Source: Alphaproteobacteria bacterium
GTDB taxonomy: Bacteria > Pseudomonadota > Alphaproteobacteria > Micavibrionales > UBA2020
Length of the DNA stretch: 64,000 nt
NCBI GenBank assembly: GCA_016794125.1
Contig: JAEUKT010000002.1
Span: 271,240 to 335,239 of the forward strand
Reading direction: 5' to 3'
Shown here: positions 1 through 8,267 of the stretch, piece by piece
Numbering within the stretch: the first letter of the stretch is position 1
How the letters are laid out: each line of letters begins with the position of its first letter
The notes under the pieces: generated by a model
Database searches by the model: none
What the model was told of the DNA's origin: nothing
The model's input: the letters and a program-made list of their open reading frames with translations, nothing else
Program-made: the position numbers and the translations under genes

Positions 1-26
1 TTTTATTACCATAAAATCGCCAATTA

Positions 27-55
27 TTGACATAACTGGCAAAGCGGAGTACCAA
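27..55 (+). promoter_or_regulatory. putative sigma70 promoter of the first ankyrin gene
   Basis: A perfect -35 hexamer TTGACA (27-32) is followed after 17 bp by a weak -10, TACCAA (50-55, 3/6 matches). The start codon lies 28 bp beyond. Just upstream, positions 4-14 read TATTACCATAA, an 11-mer that recurs at 2801-2811 in front of the other large ankyrin gene. The promoter call rests on hexamers only. Confidence 0.4.
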
Positions 56-82
56 TAAAGGGTCTTAACAAGAAGAATCCGT

Positions 83-940
83 ATGAAAGCCGCCGCGAAT
101 TTCAACGACGCCGCCAGCCACGATGTGCCGCATGGGAACGACCCCGCCGGCCTCGCGAAGCAGCTGTTCGATGAATTATACAAGGTGGAATTCGGTGACG
201 GCACGCCCGTCGATATCGCCAAGGCGACACAGCTGATCGAACAGGGTGCGGATCTGTCGTACCAGCACCCCGAGCTGAACCAGACCGCCTTCGATTTCCT
301 GAACGGCTATCCCGACATTTCAAAGCACATGATCATGCTGCCCGCCTATGTGGGGCAGGACCTCATCAAGGTATTGAACAGCGACGAAGAAGACGTGGAT
401 GATGTGCGCAGCCTGCTGGAACACGGCGCGGATTTGAACCAGCGCGGCGATCAGGGGCGCACGCCGCTGATGATCGCGGCGCGCAAGGGCTATACCGACA
501 GCCTGCGCGAGATTGCCGCAAAGGATAACGACCTGTCCCGCACCGACCGCCACGGCTGGAACGCGTTGATGCATGCGGCGATGGAAGGTCATTTTGACGC
601 GGCAAAAGCATTGATCGACGCGCGCATGCCCGTCACGCTGCGTTCGTCCAGCGGATATACCGCGCTGGATGTCGCGCTTGTCGGCGGCGGCAACGAAGAA
701 CCGTTATCGGCGGAGAGGCTGAAACTCGCCGTGCTGCTGGTGCAAAACGGCGCAAGCCTTCACCAGAAAAACGAAAAAGAGATTTCGCCCGTCGAATACC
801 TGAAAATGAACGGCGAAGAAGCCGCGATCAAACAACTGACCGCCGCATCCGCGCAATACGAAGTGACGCTGGCACAAACGGCCGTCATCAGCAGGGGCAT
901 CGCCGCCCCGGCGGTTGCGCGCTTCCGCCGCGCGGGTTAA
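83..940 (+). CDS. ankyrin-repeat protein
   Basis: A 285-residue protein with no signal peptide or membrane segment. Ankyrin repeats occupy roughly residues 45-60 and 100-210; the clearest are at 105-135 (LLEHGADLNQ then GRTPLMIAARKG) and 155-185 (HGWNALMHAAMEGH). Such repeats bind proteins; the partner is unknown. The C-terminus is basic (AAPAVARFRRAG) and matches the C-terminus of the ankyrin protein at 2922-3749, which suggests a shared tag or localisation signal (inference). A second, very short ankyrin gene follows after 8 bp. Function is unassigned; a host- or prey-directed effector is possible but unproven. Confidence 0.85.
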   Translation: MKAAANFNDAASHDVPHGNDPAGLAKQLFDELYKVEFGDGTPVDIAKATQLIEQGADLSYQHPELNQTAFDFLNGYPDISKHMIMLPAYVGQDLIKVLNSDEEDVDDVRSLLEHGADLNQRGDQGRTPLMIAARKGYTDSLREIAAKDNDLSRTDRHGWNALMHAAMEGHFDAAKALIDARMPVTLRSSSGYTALDVALVGGGNEEPLSAERLKLAVLLVQNGASLHQKNEKEISPVEYLKMNGEEAAIKQLTAASAQYEVTLAQTAVISRGIAAPAVARFRRAG

Positions 941-948
941 ACTTGCCC

Positions 949-1209
949 ATGCCGGCCAACATCCTTTTCAACAAAGCCGCCCTGATGATTCCGCTGTCGG
1001 CGGAAGGCATGGGATTATTGCTGCTGGCCGAATGCCGCAAAGACGCGCCGGATGTGCAAAAGGCGACGGGATTATTGCAGAGCGGCGCGGATACCAATAT
1101 CCGCGACAAACGCGGCTTTTCCGCCCTGATGTGGGCGGTCACCAAGGGACATGACGAGATTGCGGATGCGATCATCGCGTCATCCGAACTTCCACCGGAA
1201 GAAAATTAG
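949..1209 (+). CDS. short ankyrin-repeat protein
   Basis: An 86-residue protein with about one and a half ankyrin repeats (GLLQSGADTNIRDKRGFSAL and MWAVTKGHDEIADAI). I chose the ATG at 949; a TTG two codons upstream (943) is in frame. No convincing Shine-Dalgarno sequence is visible, so expression may be coupled to the ankyrin gene ending at 940. The 3' end overlaps the convergent pyrF gene by 4 bp. It could be a small scaffold or the remnant of a longer ankyrin protein. Confidence 0.6.
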   Translation: MPANILFNKAALMIPLSAEGMGLLLLAECRKDAPDVQKATGLLQSGADTNIRDKRGFSALMWAVTKGHDEIADAIIASSELPPEEN

Positions 1210-1928
1210 GCGGCCTTGCGCTTCAGGCTGTCGAGAATATCCTGCGCTGTTTTCGCAGGATCGGATGATTGCGTGATGGGACGGCCGATCACAAGGTAAT
1301 CCGCGCCCAGTTCCGCCGCCGCCTGCGGGGTCAGCGTGCGTTTCTGGTCGCCGGCCGCCGATCCTTCGGGGCGGATGCCCGGCACCACCAGTTTCATGCG
1401 TGATGATAATTTCGCGCGCAGCGATGCGATTTCAAGCGGCGAACAAATAACGCCCTGCAAACCTGCACTATCCGCCAACTGAGCAAGGCGCAGCACCTGA
1501 TCGCCCGCCGGTTTCTGCTGCCCGACCGAGTCAAGGTCGCTGTCATCCATATGCGTCAGCACCGTCACGCCCAACAGCGCGGGCAACGGGCAGTTGAACT
1601 GCACGGCGGCATCCTGCGCGGCATCGATGGCAGCGCGCATCATGGCGGCGCCGCCGGATGTATGGATGGTGATGAAATCCGCGCGGCAGCGCACAGCCGC
1701 ACGCACAGCGCCCGCAACAGTGTTCGGAATATCATGCAGTTTCAGGTCGAGGAAGACGGGCGTATCGCCGCCCTTCAGCTCGCGCAGGCGCTCCACACAG
1801 AAAGGCCCTTCGGCGACGAACAGTTCAAGGCCGATCTTGATGCCGATATCGACGCGCGACAGCTTGCGCACCAAATCCTGCGCATCCTGCATATTGGCCG
1901 CATCGATCGCACAGAAAATGCCTGTCAT
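1206..1928 (-). CDS. pyrF: orotidine 5'-phosphate decarboxylase
   Basis: Cytosolic enzyme that decarboxylates OMP to UMP, the last step of de novo pyrimidine synthesis. The 240-residue protein has the family length. It shows the signature FLDLKLHDIPNT (Asp-x-Lys-x-x-Asp catalytic array), the phosphate-binding VVPGIRPEG loop and the C-terminal DYLVIGRPIT segment. It opens with the substrate-binding strand FCAIDAANM. A RidA-family gene lies 12 bp upstream on the same strand, so the two probably share a transcript. Confidence 0.96.
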   Translation of the reverse strand: MTGIFCAIDAANMQDAQDLVRKLSRVDIGIKIGLELFVAEGPFCVERLRELKGGDTPVFLDLKLHDIPNTVAGAVRAAVRCRADFITIHTSGGAAMMRAAIDAAQDAAVQFNCPLPALLGVTVLTHMDDSDLDSVGQQKPAGDQVLRLAQLADSAGLQGVICSPLEIASLRAKLSSRMKLVVPGIRPEGSAAGDQKRTLTPQAAAELGADYLVIGRPITQSSDPAKTAQDILDSLKRKAA

Positions 1929-1940
1929 CGCGCCTGCCCC

Positions 1941-2402
1941 TTAGCTGATTTCAAAAATCGCATCGACCTCGACCGATGCGCCGAGCGGCAGCGCGGAGAC
2001 GCCGACTGCGGCGCGCGCATGCTTGCCCGCGTCGCCGAACACTTCCACGATCAGGTCGGATGCGCCGTTAATGACTTTCGGGTGGTCGAAAAATTCAGGC
2101 GTAGAGGCCACGAAACCGCCGAGGCGCAGGCAGCGCGTGATGCGGTCAAGATCGCCGCCCAGCGCGGCCGAGGCCTGCGCGATAATGTTAATAGCGCAGA
2201 TGCGCGCTGCGGCGGCGCCCTGCTCCACACTTGTATCCTTGCCCAACAATCCTTTGCTCAGCTGCCCCGCCGCCATCGGCAGCTGGCCGGAGATGTAAAG
2301 CGTGTTGCCGGAAATGGTGAAGGGCACATAATTGGCGACCGGCGGCGTCAGCTGCGGCAGCGTGATGTTGAGTGCGCTCAGGCGGTCGTTGATTTTCGGC
2401 AT
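1941..2402 (-). CDS. RidA/YjgF family protein
   Basis: A 153-residue protein of the RidA (YjgF/YER057c/UK114) superfamily, the longer YjgH-like subgroup. Canonical RidA hydrolyses reactive enamine/imine intermediates made by PLP enzymes; this subgroup is less well characterised. Diagnostic segments are LYISGQLP near residue 40 and a C-terminal ASVEVDAIFEI strand, with LPLGASVEVDA in place of the usual lP.ga.vEid. The start is supported by AAGGAG 7-8 nt upstream. The gene lies 12 bp upstream of pyrF on the same strand. Confidence 0.85.
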   Translation of the reverse strand: MPKINDRLSALNITLPQLTPPVANYVPFTISGNTLYISGQLPMAAGQLSKGLLGKDTSVEQGAAAARICAINIIAQASAALGGDLDRITRCLRLGGFVASTPEFFDHPKVINGASDLIVEVFGDAGKHARAAVGVSALPLGASVEVDAIFEIS

Positions 2403-2464
2403 GAAAAAGCTCCTTTGGCGGTCAGCCTAAAGGAGCGTGTTTCGGCGTTCAACGATTTAAACGC

Positions 2465-2647
2465 TTACATCCCCAGCTTGGTGAGGTCGAGATTGGCGAA
2501 GGTTTCATAAGTCGTCTTGGTACGGCTGTTCGCAGGCGTGATCGAAGACAGCGGCATTTCCGTCTGGCGCGTGGCCTTGCTCTTGAAATCGTCGGTAATG
2601 GTCGCTGCCCAGGCATCGCCATCGGGGAATTTTTCTTCGTGGCCCAT
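2465..2647 (-). CDS. small hypothetical protein, 60 aa
   Basis: A soluble, charged 60-residue protein starting MGHEEKFPDGDAW and ending NLDLTKLGM. A strong AGGAGGT ribosome-binding site lies 7 nt before the chosen ATG; an in-frame ATG two codons upstream sits only 2 nt from that site and is less likely. It shares strand with the RidA-like and pyrF genes, 62 bp upstream. I recognise no domain. Confidence 0.6.
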   Translation of the reverse strand: MGHEEKFPDGDAWAATITDDFKSKATRQTEMPLSSITPANSRTKTTYETFANLDLTKLGM

Positions 2648-2814
2648 CTCCATTACCTCCTATCTGCCATAATCAGGTTATCTAGTTTCAGTATCCCAGT
2701 TATAAGTTAACGCATTATGAATTTGGTCTTAACGCCTAAAAGATAAAAGAAGCATTTGTTATTACTATGTTTTTTTGTAGATTTGGCATCAAATCCCATA
2801 TATTACCATAATTA

Positions 2815-2843
2815 TTGCACCTAATAGCGACTTCGTATATGAT
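2815..2843 (+). promoter_or_regulatory. putative promoter of the second ankyrin gene
   Basis: TTGCAC (2815-2820) and TATGAT (2838-2843, 5/6 to the -10 consensus) are separated by exactly 17 bp. TATTACCATAA at 2801-2811 immediately precedes it and is identical to positions 4-14. The rest of the 2648-2921 gap is AT-rich and shows no other gene. Confidence 0.45.
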
Positions 2844-2921
2844 AGCTGGCAGCCAGACAGGGCAAGAACCGGCAGAATCGGCGGTCTTTCTGGTGAATAG
2901 GGGATAGGGGAATTCAAAGAC

Positions 2922-3749
2922 ATGGCCAGCACACCGTTCAACAATGCCGCCGCGCCCGCGAACGACAACGCGGAAAACCTCGACCGCCAGCTGTTGCGCG
3001 CGGCAGAATTCGGCGAAACGGCAAAAATAATCGACCTGCTCGCGCAAGGCGCGAATATCAATGCCCGCCACACCAATAACGACACCCCGCTCCACCTTGC
3101 CGCGCGCGAAGGTTATCTGGAGACGGTGAAGCTGCTGATCGAGAAGAAGGCCGACACCACCCTGGTCAACAATTTCCAGCGGACCGCGCTGATGGAGTCG
3201 GTGCGCGAACATCAGGACGAACAGATCAACCTTGTGCTGATCAATGCCGGCACGCCCGTAAACCAGCAAGACGGCAAAGGCCGCACCGTCGCCTATTTCG
3301 CGGCGCAGGACGGATTGACGCTGACGACCAAGGCGCTGGGCGACGCGGGCGCGGATTTTTCGCTGACGGGCGAAGACGGTGTGACACCGCTGATCTGGGC
3401 GACGCGCCTGCCGGGCAAGCACGACACCATCGACATCATCACCCAATACCCGACCGCCGGGCTGGATGCGCAGGACGAACAGGGCCGCACCGCACTGATG
3501 GAAGCGGCGGTGAAGAACGACCAGAAGCTGGTGGACAAATACATCGGCCTCAACGCGAATGTCATGCGTTACGACAACGACCAGAAACGCGCGCGCGATT
3601 TGGCTCAGGAATACAGCGCAGCAGAGAGCCTGAAAGCGATTGAAGCGGCAGAAGCTGCGATTTACCAGCCGCTCGCCAGGGGCGTGACAGGCAATGTCGC
3701 CGCGCCCGCCACCGCGCGGTTTAAGCCGAAACAGCCGGTCACCGAATAA
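2922..3749 (+). CDS. ankyrin-repeat protein
   Basis: A 275-residue protein made almost entirely of ankyrin repeats (about residues 20-215): NNDTPLHLAAREGYLETVKL, then a divergent repeat around QRTALMESVREH, DGVTPLIWATRLPG, and QGRTALMEAAVKND. It lacks a signal peptide and membrane segment. The tail (about residues 252-275) reads ARGVTGNVAAPATARFKPKQ, resembling the tail of the 83-940 protein (RGI.AAPAVARFRRAG), so the two are likely paralogues under related control. The binding partner is unknown. It converges on the ribonucleotide-reductase-like gene, 47 bp away. Confidence 0.87.
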   Translation: MASTPFNNAAAPANDNAENLDRQLLRAAEFGETAKIIDLLAQGANINARHTNNDTPLHLAAREGYLETVKLLIEKKADTTLVNNFQRTALMESVREHQDEQINLVLINAGTPVNQQDGKGRTVAYFAAQDGLTLTTKALGDAGADFSLTGEDGVTPLIWATRLPGKHDTIDIITQYPTAGLDAQDEQGRTALMEAAVKNDQKLVDKYIGLNANVMRYDNDQKRARDLAQEYSAAESLKAIEAAEAAIYQPLARGVTGNVAAPATARFKPKQPVTE

Positions 3750-3796
3750 TCAGGTTTCATTGATGTACTGCTGGAGCGTAAGCCCGGCAGCGGACT

Positions 3797-6424
3797 TTAT
3801 GACGCCACGCGGATGCGGCGTCGCAAAGGTACGATGGTCTGCTGTTCTTCTGTTTCTTCGCCCGTGTTTTCCGCAACCGGCAGCGCGACCGCATGCAGCA
3901 GAGAACACCCGTCGCGATACAGCTGAATGCGCTTGATGCCCAGTTCCCATCCCAGCAGCAACAGCTTCTGCACATCGTCGACCGAGCTGTAATGCCCAAG
4001 CTCGACCGTGTGGCAGGCGGTGCCCGACAGGAATGGCTCGACCGCCGCCTGCATGCGCACCTGCGCTTCGGGCGATACGCGGCGCACGCCGGAGCCCGAC
4101 GGGGTCAGGCAGTCAAAAATGCCCAGCTGCTTCGGCAGCAGGTGCGGCGCCCCCTCCAGCGTCATCGCGCCGCAGCAGTACAAATTCGCAGCTTCGATTT
4201 CATCTTCGGTAAAGCGCATCGCGGTCAGCATGTCGAATGTGCCGCTGGCCAGTTCATGCGCGGTAAAGCCCAGCATATGGCGGCAGAAATCTTCGCCCAG
4301 CGTCCATTTATTGAAGGCATAGCGGATATGCTGCGCGGTGCGGAGCGCAACCTCGATCGCATCCAGCGCGGCCTGGTGAAAACCCTTCGCCTTCAATTCC
4401 GCATGGTTGATGCCGGGCGCGTCCAGCAGCGTGCCGTGGCCGACCGCATAGAAACTGATCGCGTCACGTTCCTGCGCGTTGAACCCCATTTTTTGCAGGG
4501 CCTGCGCCGCCATCGGGTTCAGTTTCTTGCCGTAGATTTCGGCGGCATCGTTGCCGTCGGCGAAATAACCCTCGAAGCGCACCAATGATGCTTCCGGCGC
4601 GATATCGCGCGTCTGGCCGCCCAGCAGTGCCTGCAGGGATTCATCGGTGTCCATCGCGGTCAGGTGCGCGTGGCGGAAACCTTTTTCTTTCCCCAAGGAA
4701 TATGCCCGCGCCCATGCGCCCTTTACGGCTTCGACCAGATTCTGGTCGGGGCAGAGGTTTGATTTCAATTCCGCAGGACGGCGCGACAGGCCTTTTTGCA
4801 TGTAGGATGTGCCGGCGACCGCGCTCATTTTATCTTTCACGGCCTGCAGGTATTCTTTTTTCATCGGCGCAAAACCGGCGAAGGCGCCCGCCGCGACGGC
4901 GATTTCAGCCGATGCCTCATGCGCCGCGCCCGACAGCAATGCCGCCACCAGCGCGGCCGTGGCGCGCCCCGCATCGCTGTCATAGCCCAGCATATTGCCC
5001 ATCAAAAGCGCGGAGAGGCCGGACATGCCGATGGAGACAGGGCGATAGGTCACCGCCTTTTCCGGCAGCTGCGCGAAGCCGAACGACGCCTCCAGCGCGA
5101 TCATCAGGATTTTCACGGTATGCTGCAGCTTTTCCGCGTCCAGCAAAACGCCGCCCTGACGGTTGGCGAATTTCAGCAGTTGCAGCGTTGCGGCGGGGGC
5201 TGATGTGTCGTGCAGGAACACAACGCCGCCCTGCCCGCTGACCGCCAGTGGCGCGGTCGATTGGAAGGCCGAAGCGGCGGCCGTGCTGTCGCGGAATAAA
5301 ATCGCAGGCTCGCCGGTCGCCCAGACGGCATCGGCGATGCCGTTCCACAATTTTTCGGCGGGATAATGCGTTTTCGCCTCGCCCGCGTCGCGCAGCAGGA
5401 AACCGTGGCCGGTCAGCGCGCTTTCGATGAATTCATCGGGAACCGACAGTGTTGTGGAGATTTGCGGCGCGGCGGGTTCCTCCGCATTCGAAAACAGGTC
5501 GATTTCTTCCGCGCCCTGCTGCGCTGCATGCACCGCCATACGCAAAGGCGCTTCCGGCACGCCCGCACGGCGCGCATCTATCATCGCCTGCCGGAGTTTT
5601 AAATTATGTTCGGGATCGAAGCCGAAGACGGAATCACGGTCGCAGGCATCCATCACATGATGCAGCGCGGCCTCCAGCGTCTTGCCGCCCACTTCCTGCG
5701 CGACTGCCCCGATATCCGATTGACGCTTCAGCGCCACAAATGCGGGGCTGTCGGCGTTTTCGACGGGCAGGGTAACCGAGATTTTGCGTGTATTTCCGTC
5801 GAGTGCCTGACGATCACCCAATACCTTCAGCCGGCGCAGGATATTTTTTTGCGGGCTGTCGGCGGCAACCGCAATGCCCGCGCCGCCCGCGTTTTCACCG
5901 AACAGCGCATCGGAAAAACCCGCGATGCGCGCGGCGGGAATAAATGGCGCGTCAAGTCCATAGGCCCAGTCAAGGCCGGCAGTTGCCAGCAGCGCGATTT
6001 CGGGCAGCGCGATCTGGTGCAGCAAGATGTGGCGGAATTCGTCATAGAAAGCGCGCGCGTCGTCTTCGGAATCAAACAACCCGGCCTTCCAGCCGTGATA
6101 GCAGAGCCCGCCCGCGATACGGGCAAAGGCTTCGCGGAAATCGCGTTCGTGGCGGAAACGCCATTCGGCGGAAATGCCGTCCAGCCCCGCTTCGTCCGGT
6201 TCACGCCGCCACAAAAACTGCGGCACACCGTCTTCGGGCACGGGTTTCATCAGGGCGGGCACGGCGGTTTTGCAAAAGACCTGTTCGACCAGCACTTCGG
6301 CGGCGCTGCGGCCCCAGATGGCGGGCACGGCATATTCGGCGAAGTCGCCGTCCTGATGGATGCGCTGCGCGACCCCTTTGACGGGGTCGGTATCGGAACG
6401 GGTATAGAGCCGCGGCACGCGCAT
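3797..6424 (-). CDS. class II (NrdJ-like) ribonucleotide reductase homologue, apparently catalytically dead
   Basis: An 875-residue protein clearly homologous to adenosylcobalamin-dependent ribonucleotide reductase along its length: GVPQFLWRREPDEA near 67, the GWKAGLFDSEDDAR region near 112, MLGYDSDAGRA in the barrel, FYAVGHGTLLDAPGINHAEL, AFNKWTLGEDFCR, GAMTLEGAPHLLPK and the terminal LYRDG.SL. The catalytic parts are missing. The family's SNPCSEY thiyl-cysteine motif aligns with VSGQGGV (about 395-401); PNSPQWFNTGL has become PEIALLATAGL; the Cys-containing HACFIQ segment is absent; the APTGTIG phosphate loop is not recognisable; and no C-terminal Cys pair exists. The frame is fully open, so it is a maintained pseudoenzyme, not debris. 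Start: ATG at 6424 (a TTG lies one codon before). Confidence 0.8.
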   Translation of the reverse strand: MRVPRLYTRSDTDPVKGVAQRIHQDGDFAEYAVPAIWGRSAAEVLVEQVFCKTAVPALMKPVPEDGVPQFLWRREPDEAGLDGISAEWRFRHERDFREAFARIAGGLCYHGWKAGLFDSEDDARAFYDEFRHILLHQIALPEIALLATAGLDWAYGLDAPFIPAARIAGFSDALFGENAGGAGIAVAADSPQKNILRRLKVLGDRQALDGNTRKISVTLPVENADSPAFVALKRQSDIGAVAQEVGGKTLEAALHHVMDACDRDSVFGFDPEHNLKLRQAMIDARRAGVPEAPLRMAVHAAQQGAEEIDLFSNAEEPAAPQISTTLSVPDEFIESALTGHGFLLRDAGEAKTHYPAEKLWNGIADAVWATGEPAILFRDSTAAASAFQSTAPLAVSGQGGVVFLHDTSAPAATLQLLKFANRQGGVLLDAEKLQHTVKILMIALEASFGFAQLPEKAVTYRPVSIGMSGLSALLMGNMLGYDSDAGRATAALVAALLSGAAHEASAEIAVAAGAFAGFAPMKKEYLQAVKDKMSAVAGTSYMQKGLSRRPAELKSNLCPDQNLVEAVKGAWARAYSLGKEKGFRHAHLTAMDTDESLQALLGGQTRDIAPEASLVRFEGYFADGNDAAEIYGKKLNPMAAQALQKMGFNAQERDAISFYAVGHGTLLDAPGINHAELKAKGFHQAALDAIEVALRTAQHIRYAFNKWTLGEDFCRHMLGFTAHELASGTFDMLTAMRFTEDEIEAANLYCCGAMTLEGAPHLLPKQLGIFDCLTPSGSGVRRVSPEAQVRMQAAVEPFLSGTACHTVELGHYSSVDDVQKLLLLGWELGIKRIQLYRDGCSLLHAVALPVAENTGEETEEQQTIVPLRRRIRVAS

Positions 6425-6610
6425 CAATTAACCTGTTGTAATATCTTGATATTCGAAAGAAACAGCTATCTTGGGCTTGGGCGATAATGTGACACAATTA
6501 CCCCTGCCTTATCAATTGCCGTTTTGTCGCTGTTATTGCTACAGAAAAAAGTTGCGCCCCTGTGACCGCAGGGCGTATTTATTGAGCACAGGATTCTATA
6601 AGGCGGAAAA

Positions 6611-7000
6611 ATGGCAAAACTTTCCATATTCGGCGTTCTCAGCAATATCCAGATGCTGCTGCACACAAGCCTCCACGGCAAATTCGTGGGCAAGGACCAG
6701 CTGGGCAACAAATACTACAAGGGCAAGGCGCGCAAAGGCAGCAAGCGCGAACGCCGCTGGGTGATCTACACCGGCGAGGCCGAGGCGTCGATGGTACCGC
6801 CCGAATGGCATGGCTGGCTGCACAACCAGACCGACAAAGTGCCGCCGATGGAAAACCGCAACCGCAAATCGTGGCAATTGCCGCACCTGCCGAACCAGAC
6901 GGGCACGGCGGGCGCGTACCTGCCCCCCGGCCATACGCTGAAGGGCGGCAACCGCGCAGCGTCGAGCGCGGACATCACCGCATGGCAGCCGCCGGAATAA
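6611..7000 (+). CDS. NADH:ubiquinone oxidoreductase NDUFA12-family subunit
   Basis: A 129-residue homologue of the complex I accessory subunit NDUFA12 (B17.2), which in alphaproteobacteria and mitochondria binds the peripheral arm. The family core is visible: GKFVGKDQLGNKYYKG, then RRWVIYTGEAEASMVPPEWH and GWLHNQTDKVPP. The presence of this subunit is a good alphaproteobacterial marker. It is followed by mlaD after 14 bp, the start of the NDUFA12-mlaD-DUF2155 plus-strand operon. Confidence 0.93.
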   Translation: MAKLSIFGVLSNIQMLLHTSLHGKFVGKDQLGNKYYKGKARKGSKRERRWVIYTGEAEASMVPPEWHGWLHNQTDKVPPMENRNRKSWQLPHLPNQTGTAGAYLPPGHTLKGGNRAASSADITAWQPPE

Positions 7001-7014
7001 CTGGAGAAAATAAC

Positions 7015-7545
7015 ATGCAAAGAAATATGGCTGAAACGGTTCTGGGCGCCGTCGTCCTGCTGGTCGCGGGCGCGTTCATGTTTTTCTTTTACCGCACAAG
7101 CGATATCGCGCCGCAATCGGGTTACCAGCTGACCGCCGAATTCGACAAGGTCGATGGTCTTGAAAACGGCGCGCCCGTCCGCATCGGCGGCGTCAAGGTC
7201 GGGCAGGTGCTGGGCTTCGAGCTGAACGCGCAGACCTATCGCGCCATCGTACACTTGAGCATCGACAACCAGATCAAGCTGCCCGTCGATACCGCCGCCG
7301 TGATCCAGAGCGCAGGTTTGCTGGACGGCAAATTCATGACGCTGCAGCCCGGCAACGAAGACGACATGCTGAAGGCGGGCGGCAAGATCGAATACACGCA
7401 ATCGACCGCGAGCCTTGAGCAGCTGCTGGGCCAGGTGATTTTCAGCCTGACCAAAGACAAGGACGAGGGTAAATCCGAAGCGGCAGCGGCTCCCGCGCCG
7501 GATAAAGCCCCCGAACAGGCACCCGCGCCGGAAACCCAGCCCTGA
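7015..7545 (+). CDS. mlaD: MlaD-type lipid-transport MCE protein
   Basis: A 176-residue MCE-domain protein of the Mla phospholipid-trafficking pathway, which normally works with the MlaFEB ABC transporter at the inner membrane. It has an N-terminal membrane anchor (residues 5-25, ETVLGAVVLLVAGAFMFFFY), an MCE domain with GLENGAPVRIGGVKVGQV and SAGLLDGKFMTLQPG, and an Ala/Pro-rich tail. I chose the ATG at 7015, preceded by GGAG, not the in-frame codons inside the upstream gene. The stop overlaps the next start (TGATG). No mlaE or mlaF is within reach, so the partners are elsewhere. Confidence 0.92.
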   Translation: MQRNMAETVLGAVVLLVAGAFMFFFYRTSDIAPQSGYQLTAEFDKVDGLENGAPVRIGGVKVGQVLGFELNAQTYRAIVHLSIDNQIKLPVDTAAVIQSAGLLDGKFMTLQPGNEDDMLKAGGKIEYTQSTASLEQLLGQVIFSLTKDKDEGKSEAAAAPAPDKAPEQAPAPETQP

Positions 7546-8267
7546 TGCGCAAGCCGCTTTCCATTTTTACAGCCGCGCTTGTTTGCTTTAGCAGCCTTGC
7601 TATTGCAGCGCCGCGCAAGATGGAAAACACCTCGATCGTCGTGATGCGCACGATCGACAAACTGTCGGCGCGCACGCATACCTTTGAAATTCCCGTCGAT
7701 AAAACCGTGAAGTTCGGCAATTCGCTGTTCATCAAGGTGCGGGCGTGCAAGCGCGCCTCGCCGCTCGACCGGCCAGAGAGCGCGGCGTTCATGCAGATCT
7801 GGGAGCGCAAGCCGTCGGAAAAAGATTCGACATGGGTCTTCAGCGGCTGGATGTTCGCGTCCAACCCGTCGCTGTCGGCCATGGACCACCCCGTCTATGA
7901 CGTCTGGGTGATGGAATGCAAAAACGCGGCGACCGCCGCGAAACCGGCAGAAGTTTTCTCGTCCGAAAAAGCGCCCGAGCATGCGCCCGAGGAAGACGGC
8001 AAACCCGCCGCATCGCCGGATGACGAACCCGCGGTGGATACCGAAGCCGCCGACACCGAAGCATCTCCCGAACCGGATGCAAATGCAGCGGGCGATACGC
8101 CGGCCGACAAACCCGGCAAGCCAGCCGCCGCGACGACACCCGCAGCGCCCGCCGGTGCGCCGGTCGCAGGTGAAACCGCGCCGCTGTTGAAACCCGCGCC
8201 CATGCCGCCGGTGGACCAGCTGCCCGGGTCGTTCGAAGACGGCGAAGCCGCCAATCCCGAAGACTGA
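7545..8267 (+). CDS. DUF2155 domain-containing exported protein
   Basis: A 240-residue protein with a signal peptide (residues 1-22, cleavage after SLAIAA) and a DUF2155 domain at about 25-130: LDKLSARTHTFE-like core, VKFGNSLFIKVRACKR, then TWVFSGWMFASNPSLSAMDH and YDVWVMEC. Two cysteines (in RACKR and MECKN) fit a periplasmic disulfide. Residues 135-240 are a low-complexity Ala/Pro/Asp/Glu tail. Translationally coupled to mlaD (1-nt overlap). The last 373 bp lie antisense to the 3' part of the aat reading frame. Confidence 0.88.
   Translation: MRKPLSIFTAALVCFSSLAIAAPRKMENTSIVVMRTIDKLSARTHTFEIPVDKTVKFGNSLFIKVRACKRASPLDRPESAAFMQIWERKPSEKDSTWVFSGWMFASNPSLSAMDHPVYDVWVMECKNAATAAKPAEVFSSEKAPEHAPEEDGKPAASPDDEPAVDTEAADTEASPEPDANAAGDTPADKPGKPAAATTPAAPAGAPVAGETAPLLKPAPMPPVDQLPGSFEDGEAANPED

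Noticed and set aside
1551..2510. 319-codon plus-strand frame
   Set aside because: Antisense of pyrF and the RidA-like gene, both of which have clear family motifs.
6805..7014. Longer mlaD start inside the NDUFA12 gene
   Set aside because: It would precede the membrane anchor by 70 residues of NDUFA12 shadow; ATG 7015 has a ribosome site and the normal MlaD N-terminus.
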